Shown here: piece by piece, positions 1 to 10,142 of the stretch
How positions within the stretch are numbered: the first letter of the stretch is position 1
How the letters are laid out: every line of letters begins with the position of its first letter
NCBI RefSeq assembly: GCF_030681155.1
Contig: NZ_JAUXXE010000022.1
Span: 1 to 62,583, forward strand
From: Phenylobacterium sp.
GTDB taxonomy: Bacteria > Pseudomonadota > Alphaproteobacteria > Caulobacterales > Caulobacteraceae
Direction of reading: 5' to 3'
DNA length: 62,583 bases
Program-made: the position numbers and the translations under genes
Notes under the pieces: generated by a model
Database searches by the model: none
The model's input: the letters and a program-made list of their open reading frames with translations, nothing else
Told to the model about the DNA's origin: nothing

Positions 1-2
1 GC

Positions 3-491
3 GTGCTGACCAAGCTGGCCGGCGGCCTCTACTATGCGCCCAAACAGACGGCGTTTGGGAAGGCCCCGCCTGAGGACGACACCCTTGTGTCGACCTTCCT
101 CAAGGGCGGCCCGTTCCTGCTGGCGTCGCCCAACGCCTACAATGCCCTTGGGGTTGGCACGACCCAGCTGCACAACAAGACCGTGGTCTATAACCACAAG
201 CGCCACGGCAAATTCACACTCGGCGGCCGCACCTACGATTTTCGCATGAAGCCCGCCTTCCCCAAGAAGCTCACGGCTGAGTTTCTAATGGTCGACCTGG
301 TCAACAACCTCGATCAGCTGGGCGAAAGCGCCAAAGACGTGCTCGAGCGCCTCAAGGCGCGACTGGCCGCCGGTGACCGGGCGCGCGTAAAAAAGGCCGC
401 CCAGTCCTACGGCTCAGAGCGGGCCAAGAAGTTCTTCGCCCGCGCGCTTGCTGAGGTTGGGGCCGAGGTCGGAGCCCAGGATGCCGCGTGA
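3..491 (+). CDS. AbiEi-like antitoxin of a type IV toxin-antitoxin system, 5' partial
   Basis: The reading frame is open from the window edge, so the true start and probably the N-terminal winged-helix part are missing; the GTG at position 3 is not a convincing start. The visible 162 residues contain the segment typical of DUF6088/AbiEi antitoxins (GGLYYAPKQTAFGK near residue 8, then FLKGGPFLLASPNAYNAL, then TTQLHNKTVVYNHKRHGKF). Family members bind DNA and neutralise the AbiEii nucleotidyltransferase. The stop overlaps the start of the AbiEii-like remnant by 11 bases, the usual abiE arrangement. The family call comes from recognition of these motifs, not a search. Confidence 0.7.
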   Translation: MLTKLAGGLYYAPKQTAFGKAPPEDDTLVSTFLKGGPFLLASPNAYNALGVGTTQLHNKTVVYNHKRHGKFTLGGRTYDFRMKPAFPKKLTAEFLMVDLVNNLDQLGESAKDVLERLKARLAAGDRARVKKAAQSYGSERAKKFFARALAEVGAEVGAQDAA

Positions 492-624
492 TTTCCTGTA
501 CAACCATCGCCAGTTCGCCGGTCTGATCCGGATCGTCGCCGAGGCGCAGGGCATCGCGCCGGCTCTCCGCCACGTCCTGGCGATCGTCAGCCGTTCATCG
601 GCTCCGGCGACATTGAGGCGGTGA
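481..624 (+). pseudogene. AbiEii/AbiGii toxin remnant (N-terminal 47 codons)
   Basis: ATG overlaps the end of the antitoxin gene. The translation begins MPRDFLYNHRQFAGLIRIVA, which is how AbiEii nucleotidyltransferase toxins of this family begin, but after about 35 codons the match is lost and a stop follows at codon 48. A normal AbiEii is around 250-300 residues and carries the GG(T/S)xLS catalytic motif, absent here. The toxin therefore looks deleted, its 3' part replaced by the neighbouring XRE regulator region. Too short to be functional as a toxin. Confidence 0.55.
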
Positions 625-1015
625 ACCTTCGCGCGGCGCGACCGGGCGCGCCAAGCGTCTCAATCAATCGCGCGATATCGTCGCGAATGGCCGGATCTGC
701 GATGCGATCAAAGGCCATGGCGACGCCGGTCGCTTGCCGTGACGGACCTCCAATTGCATCGATAAGCTCCACTTCGAGGGGGTCTTTCGCGCCTCCAAGA
801 ATGAGCGAAAGCCTCACGCCGAGCGTCTTGGCCAGGGCGATCAAGCAGGAGCCGGAGATGCAGGTCGCGCCGCTCTCATATCGCTGAATGTTCTCGCTGC
901 TCACGCCAAGCGCCGAGCCGAGGTCATCCTGCGAGATCTGTTGCATCTCGCGGAGCGCACGAACACGCGCTCCAATCTCGGCGTCGAATTTGTTGGGTGC
1001 GCCGGGGGAATCCAT
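587..1015 (-). CDS. XRE-family helix-turn-helix transcriptional regulator
   Basis: About 142 residues from the ATG at 1015 (a GTG four codons upstream, at 1027, is the alternative). Residues about 13-66 form an HTH_3/Cro-type domain: IGARVRALREMQQISQDDLG, then LGVSSENIQRYESG, the standard recognition-helix pattern. The C-terminal half is alpha-helical with no recognised effector domain. This arrangement is common in Caulobacteraceae and rhizobial XRE regulators. It runs opposite to, and partly over, the AbiEii remnant, so the deletion that removed the toxin probably joined these two segments. Its target is unknown. Confidence 0.75.
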   Translation of the reverse strand: MDSPGAPNKFDAEIGARVRALREMQQISQDDLGSALGVSSENIQRYESGATCISGSCLIALAKTLGVRLSLILGGAKDPLEVELIDAIGGPSRQATGVAMAFDRIADPAIRDDIARLIETLGAPGRAARRFTASMSPEPMNG

Positions 1016-1496
1016 AAGCAAGCTCACAATGCTTCGATACTATTTTGGCTTGTAAGGCGGCGGCCGATCCGCCCTCCCCCGAGAGCCGCGATCGCCGCGC
1101 ACAATGCCATCTGAAGGTGCGGGATTCAACCTGTGGATAGGTTGTGCCTTCCGACGGAGCTCGCCGCGTTGCTAAGAGGAGATTTCCGAGGATCCGGCTT
1201 CCAAGTCGCGTCGCCGACCTTGATTGCAGCGAGCTTGTTCGCGCGGGCGAGGCACCTCGATCCTTCGACTGTCTATACCCAGGCGTTGGCTGTGGGCAGC
1301 AGGGCCGGTTGGCCGTCCGATAGGCGCGGCGCATGACGATCAGTATTCCGTGAGTGCCAAAGTATGGCGCAAGTAATCACATTCGCCGAACCGCATTCGC
1401 GATCGGCTCGCCGCCGCCGAAGGATCGACGGATTCCAACGCGGATTCTGTGAGAAGGATCCGGCTTAGCCATTTGAATAAATAAACCTTTACCGCA
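1016..1496. other. Intergenic stretch without a supported gene
   Basis: No reading frame here has a convincing start, ribosome site or protein-like composition. A DnaA-box-like TGTGGATAG lies near 1131 but is single. The right end becomes AT-richer and leads into the stress-type promoter at 1497. Confidence 0.5.
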
Positions 1497-1522
1497 GGAA
1501 CGGCGCGGTCGAGTTGGCGTTT
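1497..1522 (+). promoter_or_regulatory. EcfG/SigT-type general stress promoter (exact match)
   Basis: GGAAC at 1497-1501, a 16-base spacer, then CGTTT at 1518-1522. This is the published alphaproteobacterial EcfG promoter consensus. It lies 30 bases upstream of the small hydrophilic gene at 1552. Confidence 0.75.
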
Positions 1523-1551
1523 TTCAGGGTAACCAAACCTGAGTGGAGAAC

Positions 1552-1797
1552 ATGATGACCGAGAACACCAATACTGGCGGCGAAAGTGATCGTGCGCAGG
1601 ATCAACAGCAAAATAATCCGCAGCAGAACGCCCAAAATCAGCAAAATCAGCAAGGCGAGCCGAGAGACGCCAACAACGGCGGCGAGGGCGAGCGGATTGA
1701 TACTGATGGCGATGGTCGTACGCCCGATCCGAACGACACCAGTCCGACGGACAACGGTGGGCGTGGACAGGCAGATCCGGGCCGCCAACAACCGTAG
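1552..1797 (+). CDS. Small hydrophilic Asn/Gln/Asp-rich protein, probably stress-induced
   Basis: About 81 residues from the ATG at 1552. A GGAG lies just upstream, and adjacent ATG (1555) and GTG (1543) codons are alternatives. The sequence is low-complexity and disordered in appearance: repeated Q/N runs (QQQNNPQQNAQNQQNQQ) followed by Gly/Asp/Pro-rich segments, no hydrophobic stretch and no cysteine. I recognise no domain. It sits between an exact EcfG promoter and a strong intrinsic terminator, so it is a self-contained transcription unit. Hydrophilin-like composition plus that promoter suggests a desiccation or osmotic stress role, which is inference. Confidence 0.65.
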   Translation: MMTENTNTGGESDRAQDQQQNNPQQNAQNQQNQQGEPRDANNGGEGERIDTDGDGRTPDPNDTSPTDNGGRGQADPGRQQP

Positions 1798-1817
1798 CTG
1801 GCGCACCTATCGCGCAA

Positions 1818-1849
1818 AGAGGGCCGGATTCCCCGGCCCTCTTTTTTTG
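1818..1849 (+). terminator. Rho-independent terminator
   Basis: Perfect 10-bp stem AGAGGGCCGG / CCGGCCCTCT (1818-1827 and 1833-1842), 5-base loop, then a run of Ts. It directly follows the stop of the small stress gene. Confidence 0.85.
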
Positions 1850-1966
1850 GGGTTCTCTCACCCCGAGATTTCTCACAACTCGTACTGGGCCGGCCTCTCC
1901 GTCGCCTAAGCCAAGGAGACGGGAAGCCTCGCCAAGCCGCTCCGCGCCTCAACAGCGCCGGGCGTC

Positions 1967-2542
1967 TCAGACAGCGGACTGGCGCGCGCCCGCGGAAGGC
2001 TGCTGCGCATTTCCGTCGATGTAACGGGCGTACTCCTCGCGGTAGCGCGCGGTCGCACGCGATTGAGCATCGGCCGGGGCGTCCTTTTTCATGGCGAGAA
2101 ACCAGTCGCTCTCTTCCTGGAACACGTGGGTCTTCACCGCGCCCTCCAGGTGACCCAGCTTGTCGATATAGTCCTGGCTCATCGCGTCCATCAGCTCGAG
2201 CGCCGCCATCTGCATTTTGGCCGCGGCTTGTTCGCTGTAGGCGGTGTTGGCGTGGCCTTGTTCTCCTGTCTGGGCCAGGGCCGGATAGATCACCGCCTCC
2301 TCGGCCATGGAGTGGCCGGTGAGCAGCGTGCCGAGCGTCTTCTCCGCCTTCCGGCGGTCCTCGACCGTGGAGGCGGCTTTCACCGCGGCGAACGCGGCGT
2401 CGATGCCTTCGTGGTGGTCGAGAACCAGGGAGAGCCAGTCGCCCGGCTCGGCCGCCTCACGCGCTCTGGCATGAGCTTCAGCGCGCTTCTCATCGGTGAC
2501 CGGCGGGCTGATGGCCGCGATGGCCCTGTCGAGTATGGACAT
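1967..2542 (-). CDS. Hemerythrin (HHE cation-binding) domain protein
   Basis: 191 residues; start supported by CAGGAG six bases before ATG. The HHE motifs are visible: LVLDHHEGIDAAF (about residue 40), GHSMAEEAVIYPAL (about 75) and KTHVFQEESDWF (about 137), the spacing of a four-helix diiron bundle. Such proteins bind O2, NO or iron, or buffer oxidative stress in the cytoplasm. Last gene of a probable operon with the catalase (49-base gap) and a second hemerythrin. The exact ligand is not predictable. Confidence 0.85.
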   Translation of the reverse strand: MSILDRAIAAISPPVTDEKRAEAHARAREAAEPGDWLSLVLDHHEGIDAAFAAVKAASTVEDRRKAEKTLGTLLTGHSMAEEAVIYPALAQTGEQGHANTAYSEQAAAKMQMAALELMDAMSQDYIDKLGHLEGAVKTHVFQEESDWFLAMKKDAPADAQSRATARYREEYARYIDGNAQQPSAGARQSAV

Positions 2543-2591
2543 GATTGCTCCTGGGGGACTGCCTCCTGGGTTGGCCTGGGCCTGGCGCCAC

Positions 2592-4760
<2,169 letters not shown>

Positions 4761-4806
4761 TTCGGCTCCGGGGGCGTGAGGAAATTGGAAAAGGTCTTGG
4801 GCCTGG

Positions 4807-5310
4807 CTAGGCGTCGCCAGGCGAGAGCTGCTTGAGAAGCTCGGCCTTCCGTGCGGCCAGCTTCGCGCCGATCTCATCGAGGTTGATCTTGGCGTCGCGC
4901 ACCTTGGGGAAGAGCACCCCCTCCTCCTCCTCCACGTGGTGGCGGACTTGCTCGCCCAGCACCGTCACCCGCGCGTCGTAGAGAGGCTGGCCTGGAGCCA
5001 TCGCCTCGATCTGCACAATCAGGGTCTTGGCGCCCATATGCTCGACGAGCGCCTCATCGAGCAGATCGGTGTCGCCGGTCTTGGCGCGCGCCTGCGGATA
5101 GAAGATCTCTTCCTCGATCTGAGCGTGCACCTTCAGGGCCAGGCAGATCTGAGCGGCGAGCGCTTTCTTGTCAGCGTCGTTCGAGAGGCCCTCATAAGCT
5201 TCGAAAAGGCGTTCCACCTCGCGGTGGTCGGCCTCCAGGAGGGCGATTGCGTCCTGGCCGCTCGCCTTGGGCGCGCGGGTCTTGGTCTTGGCCTGTGCAG
5301 CTTTCGCCAT
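4807..5310 (-). CDS. Hemerythrin (HHE) domain protein
   Basis: 167 residues. A basic, Ala/Lys-rich N-terminus of about 18 residues precedes the HHE bundle: [44 protein letters not shown] and [16 protein letters not shown] supply the His/Glu iron ligands. The rich Lys/Ala tail resembles DNA-binding histone-like tails, but that is only an impression. It precedes the catalase gene by 46 bases on the same strand and likely shares its transcript. It is not a close copy of the hemerythrin at 1967-2542; the two differ in length and motif detail. Confidence 0.85.
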   Translation of the reverse strand: MAKAAQAKTKTRAPKASGQDAIALLEADHREVERLFEAYEGLSNDADKKALAAQICLALKVHAQIEEEIFYPQARAKTGDTDLLDEALVEHMGAKTLIVQIEAMAPGQPLYDARVTVLGEQVRHHVEEEEGVLFPKVRDAKINLDEIGAKLAARKAELLKQLSPGDA

Positions 5311-5365
5311 GAAAATTTCTCTGCTGGTGGGTGGAATTCGACAGATCTGCGGCGCTTGCCCGAAC

Positions 5366-6295
5366 CTATTCCGCCGCCATTCTGAACGGCGCGGCGGCCC
5401 ACAGGTGCGAGCGATAGGCTTCGAAGCACTGAAGTCCGCAGTTCAGTCGGATCAAGGCGCCCTCGGCCAGGAAGCGCGCGCGCGAAGGGTCTTCGGCGAC
5501 CAGCGGGCGCAGGACATTGGCGATCCAGTCCTCGGCGTGTTTGACGTCGAGGGCCGCGTGCAGCTCGAAGTACTTGCGAACGGCCACAGGCGTCTGCAGG
5601 CGCTTCAGTCCTTGCGCCACGCGCGACACCCGCGTCGGGGCGGTCAGTTCGACAACCCCAAGCGCGCCAATAGCGTGCCAGGCGTAGCGGCGCGTCGTGG
5701 AGAAGGCGGTCAGGGTGTTCGCCAGCGCCAGCGACTGCCAGACGGTGCCTTCGATCGTCGGGGTGAGCTCAAGCGCCTGCACGGCGCGATCAAGCATCGG
5801 ACCGTGCATCCCGCCTTCGTTTCCCCGGCCCATCTCGTCCCAGTAGTTGCGGGCCAGTTCCAGCTTAGCGGTGGTCGGCGCCTTGACCTGCGCCAGGGCC
5901 ACGAGATCGTCGAAACCGGCCTCGCCGGCGGCTTCCTGAGTCAGGAACCACTTCATGTCCTCAAGCTGGGCCTGAGTGGCCAACCAGTCGAACAGCGGAT
6001 CGCCCTGGCCTGGCCCGGCCTGCTTGAGAGCCTCGAACCAAGCGATGAACCCCTCGACGTCGGAAGGCGCGGCGGCCACCTCGGCGGCGACCTGTTCACG
6101 AAGATTTTCCACCCAGACGCCCTCGAGCCAGCGCATGCGGGCGTCTTCCCTCAAGTCCGCCTCCCAATTGGGGCTCGGAGCTGAAGGCGCCAGGCGGCGA
6201 TGGTTCCACTGCGCCAGGTCCTGGTGAAGTCCAACGGGATCGCAGATGGCGGGCGCCGTATAGATCTGGGTCGCCTGGTCGCTAGCTTGGGTCAT
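5366..6295 (-). CDS. Haem-oxygenase-like diiron oxidase/oxygenase (iron-containing redox enzyme family)
   Basis: 309 residues from the ATG at 6295, which has GGAGG at good spacing. The ligand helix YFELHAALDVKHAEDW (about residue 250) carries the E-x2-H-x3-D-x3-H pattern of HDO proteins, and QLEDMKWFLTQE (about 130) with ARNYWDEMGRG (about 165) supply further acidic ligands. HDOs use a diiron centre to oxidise amines, fatty acids or amino acids; the substrate here cannot be read from sequence. It heads the hemerythrin-catalase-hemerythrin group (56-base gap to the next gene), so an O2- or peroxide-linked role fits. Confidence 0.75.
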   Translation of the reverse strand: MTQASDQATQIYTAPAICDPVGLHQDLAQWNHRRLAPSAPSPNWEADLREDARMRWLEGVWVENLREQVAAEVAAAPSDVEGFIAWFEALKQAGPGQGDPLFDWLATQAQLEDMKWFLTQEAAGEAGFDDLVALAQVKAPTTAKLELARNYWDEMGRGNEGGMHGPMLDRAVQALELTPTIEGTVWQSLALANTLTAFSTTRRYAWHAIGALGVVELTAPTRVSRVAQGLKRLQTPVAVRKYFELHAALDVKHAEDWIANVLRPLVAEDPSRARFLAEGALIRLNCGLQCFEAYRSHLWAAAPFRMAAE

Positions 6296-6465
6296 CACTT
6301 GGCCTCCATTGCCCACGCCCAACGTGCCGCCCAACAGCGGGTTTCAATGTCGGAGTTCCGACCGAAACCTGGTCGGATGGACGCCAGAAACGGGCCGCGG
6401 CCCATGCCTACAGACCGCGCGCCAGCCGGACCGCTCACCGTATCGCCGAGCGCCACTCAGGGCGC

Positions 6466-6490
6466 GGAACCGGCCGGCCGTTTCCGCGCT
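6466..6490 (+). promoter_or_regulatory. EcfG-like promoter, one mismatch
   Basis: GGAAC at 6466-6470, 16-base spacer, CGCT at 6487-6490 (consensus CGTT). Lies 45 bases before the small gene at 6535. On its own this would be weak; it gains weight from the exact copies elsewhere. Confidence 0.4.
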
Positions 6491-6534
6491 TTGCTCTGAA
6501 ATCAGCTGCAGAGCTGCCCGCGAAAGGAGACACC

Positions 6535-6708
6535 ATGACCCCAATGACCGCTTCATCTCCCTCGCCTCGAAACGACGAGAGGGCCGAGAGCCCATCGCGC
6601 CCACGCCAGCGAAAGTTCAGCGAAATCGTCGAGGGCGTGCGTCGCCAGCGCGAACACCTGCGGATGCTCGACGGCGCGGACCCGCTCAGAGGCGGCGTGG
6701 CCGACTAG
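6535..6708 (+). CDS. Small basic hypothetical protein (57 residues)
   Basis: ATG preceded by AAAGGAGA at ideal spacing. Sequence is polar and Arg/Ser/Pro-rich at the N-terminus, followed by a helical segment (KFSEIVEGVRRQREHLRML). No domain recognised and no membrane segment. It ends 22 bases before the DNA ligase start and reads in the same direction, so the two may share a transcript starting at the stress-type promoter at 6466. The strong ribosome site is the main evidence that this is a real gene. Confidence 0.6.
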   Translation: MTPMTASSPSPRNDERAESPSRPRQRKFSEIVEGVRRQREHLRMLDGADPLRGGVAD

Positions 6709-6730
6709 GCGCCGCGCCCCCAGCGAAGGC

Positions 6731-7720
6731 ATGGCCACGCCTCCGACCCCCTTGATCTCAGCGCAGGCCATGGAAGCCCGCGCCGCCGACCAACTGCCTA
6801 CCGACCCGGGTTGGTGGTTTGAACCCAAGTGGGATGGGTTTCGTTGCCTGGCGTTTGGCCAGGGCGGCGAGGTGAGTTTACGCGCCAAGTCCGGCAAATC
6901 GCTCACACGGTATTTTCCTGAAGTGGTCGCCTTGCTGGAAGCGATCGGCGAGCCGCAATTTGTTCTCGACGGCGAACTGTTGATAGCGATCGCCGGCAGG
7001 TTTTCGTTCGAGGCCCTGCAAATGCGGTTGCACCCCGCGCAGAGCCGCATCCAGCGACTGTCCGCGGAGACGCCGGCGCAGCTGGCGGTGTTCGACATGC
7101 TGCAGGCGCCCGACGGCGCGGACCTGCGCGCCCTCCCCCATCGACGCCGTCACCAGGCGCTTGAGGCGTTCGTCAAGCGTCGCGCCCGTCCGGGCCTGTG
7201 CCTTACGCCCGGAACCGAGGATCTGGCGACCGCTCAAGGATGGCTGGACGAGGGCAAGCTTGAGGGGATCGTCGCAAAGCGGCGCGATGAACCCTACGCC
7301 GAGGGTGAGCGGGCGATGATCAAGGTCAAGCGCCGCCGCACGGCTGACTGCGTCGTGGGCGGCTTTCGCTACGGCAAGGATAACAAGCTGGTCGGCTCGC
7401 TGCTGCTGGGGCTCTACGACGACGCGGGGCGACTGAACCATGTGGGGTTCACATCGGGCTTGGCCGGCGTCGACAAGAGCGAGCTTACTCGCCGGCTTGA
7501 GGACCTGGCGGGCGGGCCGGGTTTCACCGGGGATGCGCCCGGGGGGCCAAGTCGCTGGTCCACCGAGCGCTCCAACACATGGACGCCGTTGAAGCCGGAC
7601 ATGGTGGTCGAAGTGTCCTTCGATCACGTGTCCGCGGGACGGCTGCGTCACGGCGCCAAGCTCGTTCGCTTTCGTCCGGACAAGGCGCCGCGCCAGTGCC
7701 AGATGGATCAGATCGCCTAG
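6731..7720 (+). CDS. ATP-dependent DNA ligase (LigD ligase-domain / LigC type)
   Basis: 329 residues, the length of a stand-alone adenylation plus OB-fold ligase. Motif I is EPKWDGFR with the adenylated Lys33; FVLDGELLI matches motif III region, LEGIVAKR (about residue 177-184) motif IV, and MIKVKRRRTADCVVGGF motif V leading into the OB domain. Seals DNA nicks using ATP; family members assist Ku-dependent end joining or stationary-phase repair. No Ku gene or LigD polymerase/nuclease domain is present in this window. It sits inside the stress island downstream of a possible EcfG promoter, which suggests repair during stress. A role in plasmid maintenance is the alternative. Confidence 0.9.
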   Translation: MATPPTPLISAQAMEARAADQLPTDPGWWFEPKWDGFRCLAFGQGGEVSLRAKSGKSLTRYFPEVVALLEAIGEPQFVLDGELLIAIAGRFSFEALQMRLHPAQSRIQRLSAETPAQLAVFDMLQAPDGADLRALPHRRRHQALEAFVKRRARPGLCLTPGTEDLATAQGWLDEGKLEGIVAKRRDEPYAEGERAMIKVKRRRTADCVVGGFRYGKDNKLVGSLLLGLYDDAGRLNHVGFTSGLAGVDKSELTRRLEDLAGGPGFTGDAPGGPSRWSTERSNTWTPLKPDMVVEVSFDHVSAGRLRHGAKLVRFRPDKAPRQCQMDQIA

Positions 7721-7738
7721 GGGCTGCGACGACAGAGG

Positions 7739-7764
7739 GGAACTGCAGAAGCTCCGCCTCGTTT
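7739..7764 (+). promoter_or_regulatory. EcfG/SigT-type general stress promoter (exact match)
   Basis: GGAAC at 7739-7743, 16-base spacer, CGTTT at 7760-7764. The DUF4142 gene starts 34 bases downstream with its own GGGGAG ribosome site. Confidence 0.75.
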
Positions 7765-7797
7765 CGCAGGGGTCTCAACCTGGGGAGCTAAATCCAA

Positions 7798-8409
7798 ATG
7801 ATCCGCACAGCCCTTATCGCGACCGTCGCCGTGCTGGCCTTGGCCGCCTGCCAAAAGAAGGACGAAACGGCGTCGGCCGCCGATCCTGGCACCTCGAACA
7901 GCGCCGTGAACGCGGTCCAAGACGCGACCTCCGCCGCCGTCGGCGCCACTTCGGCCGCGACGGTCGGCCAGGTTTCGACCGACGCCTTCATCACCAACGC
8001 CGCGATCAGCGACATGTACGAAATTGAAGCCGGCAAGATCGCGCAGGCCAAGAGTCCCACCAAGGCGGTGAAGGACTTCGGCAAGATGATGGTCCTCGAC
8101 CACACCGCGATGTCGTCGGAGATGAAGCCGTTGATCGTGGCCGCCGGTAAGACCGCGCCGACGGGTCTGGACGAGCGCCGCAAAGGCCTTATCGACAATC
8201 TTAACGCGACCCCCGCCGCGGACTTCGACAAGGTGTATCTCGGCCAACAGGAAGCTGCGCATGGCGAGGCGCTGACGCTGATGAAGGGCTATGCCGACAA
8301 CGGCGACGACGCCGGATTGAAGGCCGGGGCGGCCAAGGCCGTGCCGAAGATTCAGGCCCACCTGGACCACGTCAAAACCCTGCAGTCCGGCGCTACGCCC
8401 GCCCACTGA
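7798..8409 (+). CDS. DUF4142 lipoprotein
   Basis: 203 residues. N-terminal lipoprotein signal: short basic start, hydrophobic ALIATVAVLALAAC with Cys18 in a lipobox. An Ala/Ser/Thr-rich linker follows, then a DUF4142 (ferritin-like four-helix) domain from about residue 60: STDAFITNAAISDMYEIEAG, KDFGKMMVLDHTAMSSEM, and the C-terminal VPKIQAHLDHVKTLQ. Periplasmic, anchored to the outer membrane; function of the domain is unknown, though members are often induced by stress. An exact EcfG promoter is directly upstream, so regulation by the general stress response is the best guess. Confidence 0.85.
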   Translation: MIRTALIATVAVLALAACQKKDETASAADPGTSNSAVNAVQDATSAAVGATSAATVGQVSTDAFITNAAISDMYEIEAGKIAQAKSPTKAVKDFGKMMVLDHTAMSSEMKPLIVAAGKTAPTGLDERRKGLIDNLNATPAADFDKVYLGQQEAAHGEALTLMKGYADNGDDAGLKAGAAKAVPKIQAHLDHVKTLQSGATPAH

Positions 8410-8460
8410 CGCACGCCAATCCGTCATCGCCCGGCGGCTATGGCCACAATCGACACCATC

Positions 8461-8495
8461 AGCTGGCGACCGCATGTCCCCGTCGGTCGCCAGCT
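8461..8495. repeat. Perfect 12-bp inverted repeat (hairpin)
   Basis: AGCTGGCGACCG at 8461-8472 pairs with CGGTCGCCAGCT at 8484-8495 around an 11-base loop. It follows the DUF4142 gene by about 50 bases. There is no T run, so it could be a factor-dependent terminator or transcript-stabilising hairpin. Confidence 0.6.
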
Positions 8496-9026
8496 GCGGG
8501 CTCGTTCGGCGTGAACGCCGAGCGAGCCTAGCGGTCTTTTCAGACCAGAGCAGACGAGATGGCGCGTGGCGCGCCAATAGACGAACAGACGCCATGACTG
8601 ATCGCTGCGCTTCGCGAGGCTAGCGAGTGACCTAGGGGAGCAGGCTCGGAATCCATCGGCCGCGGCCTGCTGGTCTATCTGGAACCCGGCTTGACCGGCG
8701 GCCGAACATTCACCGAGCAACAGCGGTATAGACGTTCGTAGGCAGACATTTGCTGTGCTTTGCGTGTCGCCTCCTGCGCGCAGTCCATGCGTTCGAATGA
8801 CCCGGCCGCCCGGGTAGGTCCAGACAGAGGGTCGAGAGAGACTGCGGCCCGAGCACGCCCGGGCGATAGGGGCAGTACTGTATTAATCCCGTAGGGTTTT
8901 TGCGGTCTTGCTCAACGGCCAGGTAGCACGGATGGTTGTGTTCCACTCGCATGGGTGGTGGGCGTGCTGGGGCGAGCAGAAGCTCAAAACTCGCGCCTGT
9001 CGTACGGGTTCTCATTCCAAAGCAGG

Positions 9027-9051
9027 CCGTCATGCAATCTTGGCATGACGG
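9027..9051. repeat. Perfect 9-bp inverted repeat, candidate operator
   Basis: CCGTCATGC and GCATGACGG separated by 7 bases. A dyad of this size about 160 bases before the LuxR-type gene could be its own or another regulator's operator. Confidence 0.4.
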
Positions 9052-9211
9052 AAAAGGAAGTCACGAAGTTCGCTGCAATTCTTGGGAGAGGTCAGACTCC
9101 TTTCTCCTCAGATTAGCGGTCTCCGGGGGGCCCGATTGAGCAGGCGGTCGGCGATGCGGAAGGCCAAAGGCCGTCGATCGCGGGCCGCTGAATTTGGCCC
9201 TGGAGCCGCTG

Positions 9212-9412
9212 ATGAACGCTAACCTCCTCACCCCGCGCCAGCGCGAAAGCCTTTCTCTCGCCCGCAGCGGCAAGACCTCCCAGCAGATCGGCTGCGCGCT
9301 TGGAATTTCACCGCGCACCGTCGATCAATATATCGGCGATGCGTGCAAGCGCCTGGGCGCGCGCAACCGCGCCCAGGCCGTGGCCGAGGCGGTGATGCGC
9401 GGCGAGATTTGA
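9212..9412 (+). CDS. Stand-alone LuxR/GerE-type helix-turn-helix regulator
   Basis: 66 residues from the ATG at 9212 (a TTG at 9194 would add six). The whole protein is one GerE domain: LTPRQRESLSLARSGKTSQQ, then IGCALGISPRTVDQYIGDACKRL, ending in a helix typical of LuxR C-termini. There is no autoinducer or receiver domain, unlike TraR of Ti plasmids, which controls a comparable trb operon. Position 113 bases before trbC suggests that it regulates conjugation genes (inference). It may depend on another protein for signal input or act constitutively. Confidence 0.8.
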   Translation: MNANLLTPRQRESLSLARSGKTSQQIGCALGISPRTVDQYIGDACKRLGARNRAQAVAEAVMRGEI

Positions 9413-9524
9413 GCCGCGCCCGAGAGGGCTAGCTCCGTACTTCTTCGCTCGACGTTTCCTCCGAATTGTCGGGCCTCTCTCGCCCAGGGCAGCATCAGGC
9501 AGCTGCAAGGGATCGGGGATCACA

Positions 9525-9875
9525 ATGGCGATGGGACATCATCAGCGGCCGGTTGGCCGTTCGGCTTCAGTGGCGAGGATTGGAATTCTCGTCGTCGCGT
9601 TCGCGGCGGTGGCCAGCGGGGCTCATGCCGCTGGCGGCGGGACCGCAATGCCCTGGGATGGTCCCCTACAGACGATCGCCGATTCCATCACCGGGCCGGT
9701 GGCCAAGGCGGTCGGGGTCATCGCGATCGCTGTCACCGGGCTCGGCGTGGCCTTCGCCGAGGGAGGATCGTGGGTGCGACGCGGCCTGGGCATAGTGTTT
9801 GGCCTGGCGATCGCGTTCACCGCGTCCTCATTCGCGGCGAGCTTTTTCGGGTTCACGGGCGGGGCGGGCTTCTAG
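9525..9875 (+). CDS. trbC: TrbC/VirB2-like pilin
   Basis: 116 residues. Long signal sequence (basic start, then hydrophobic segment about 20-36 ending in GAHA), a short periplasmic part, and two hydrophobic helices (about 56-76 and 87-108) separated by GGSWVRRG, the layout of VirB2/TrbC pilins. Forms the pilus and the conduit of the mating apparatus. First gene of a tight operon; the next start follows its stop directly. Confidence 0.85.
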   Translation: MAMGHHQRPVGRSASVARIGILVVAFAAVASGAHAAGGGTAMPWDGPLQTIADSITGPVAKAVGVIAIAVTGLGVAFAEGGSWVRRGLGIVFGLAIAFTASSFAASFFGFTGGAGF

Positions 9876-10133
9876 ATGCCGGTTCCCGGATTTGAGATCC
9901 CCCTCCACGGAGCCTTGGCGGAGCCCATAACCATCGCCGGGGCGCCCCGGACCGCGGTCATACTCATCGGCACCCTGACGGCTGTGCTGTCCCTTGGACT
10001 GCAGGCCCCTCTGATCGGCGCGCCCCTGGGTGCGGCTCTCTACGGCGCGGCGCTGTGGGCGACCAAGCGCGATCCCTACGCTCTGCAGGTGCTGGCGCGG
10101 CATTTGCGCCAGCCTGCGTACTTGAACGGGTGA
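9876..10133 (+). CDS. trbD: TrbD/VirB3-like mating-pair formation protein
   Basis: 85 residues, the usual size. Contains IPLHGALAEPITIAGAPRT near the N-terminus, characteristic of TrbD, followed by two close hydrophobic helices (about 26-43 and 46-64) and WATKRDPYALQVLARHL. An inner-membrane partner of the TrbE ATPase. Starts immediately after trbC and ends nine bases before trbE. Confidence 0.85.
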   Translation: MPVPGFEIPLHGALAEPITIAGAPRTAVILIGTLTAVLSLGLQAPLIGAPLGAALYGAALWATKRDPYALQVLARHLRQPAYLNG

Positions 10134-10142
10134 GCGGTCGCC

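Larger units (their letters stand above)
8410..9193. other. Gene-free stretch with two inverted repeats
   Basis: I find no supported coding frame. Two perfect inverted repeats lie here (8461-8495 and 9027-9051, listed separately). The right half precedes the LuxR-type regulator and the trb operon and may carry their control region. Confidence 0.5.

Noticed and set aside
6330..6359. EcfG promoter for the HDO-catalase operon
   Set aside because: A minus-strand GGAAC is present at 6359-6355 but no CGTT-like element stands 16 or 17 bases downstream (closest TGTT is at 18).
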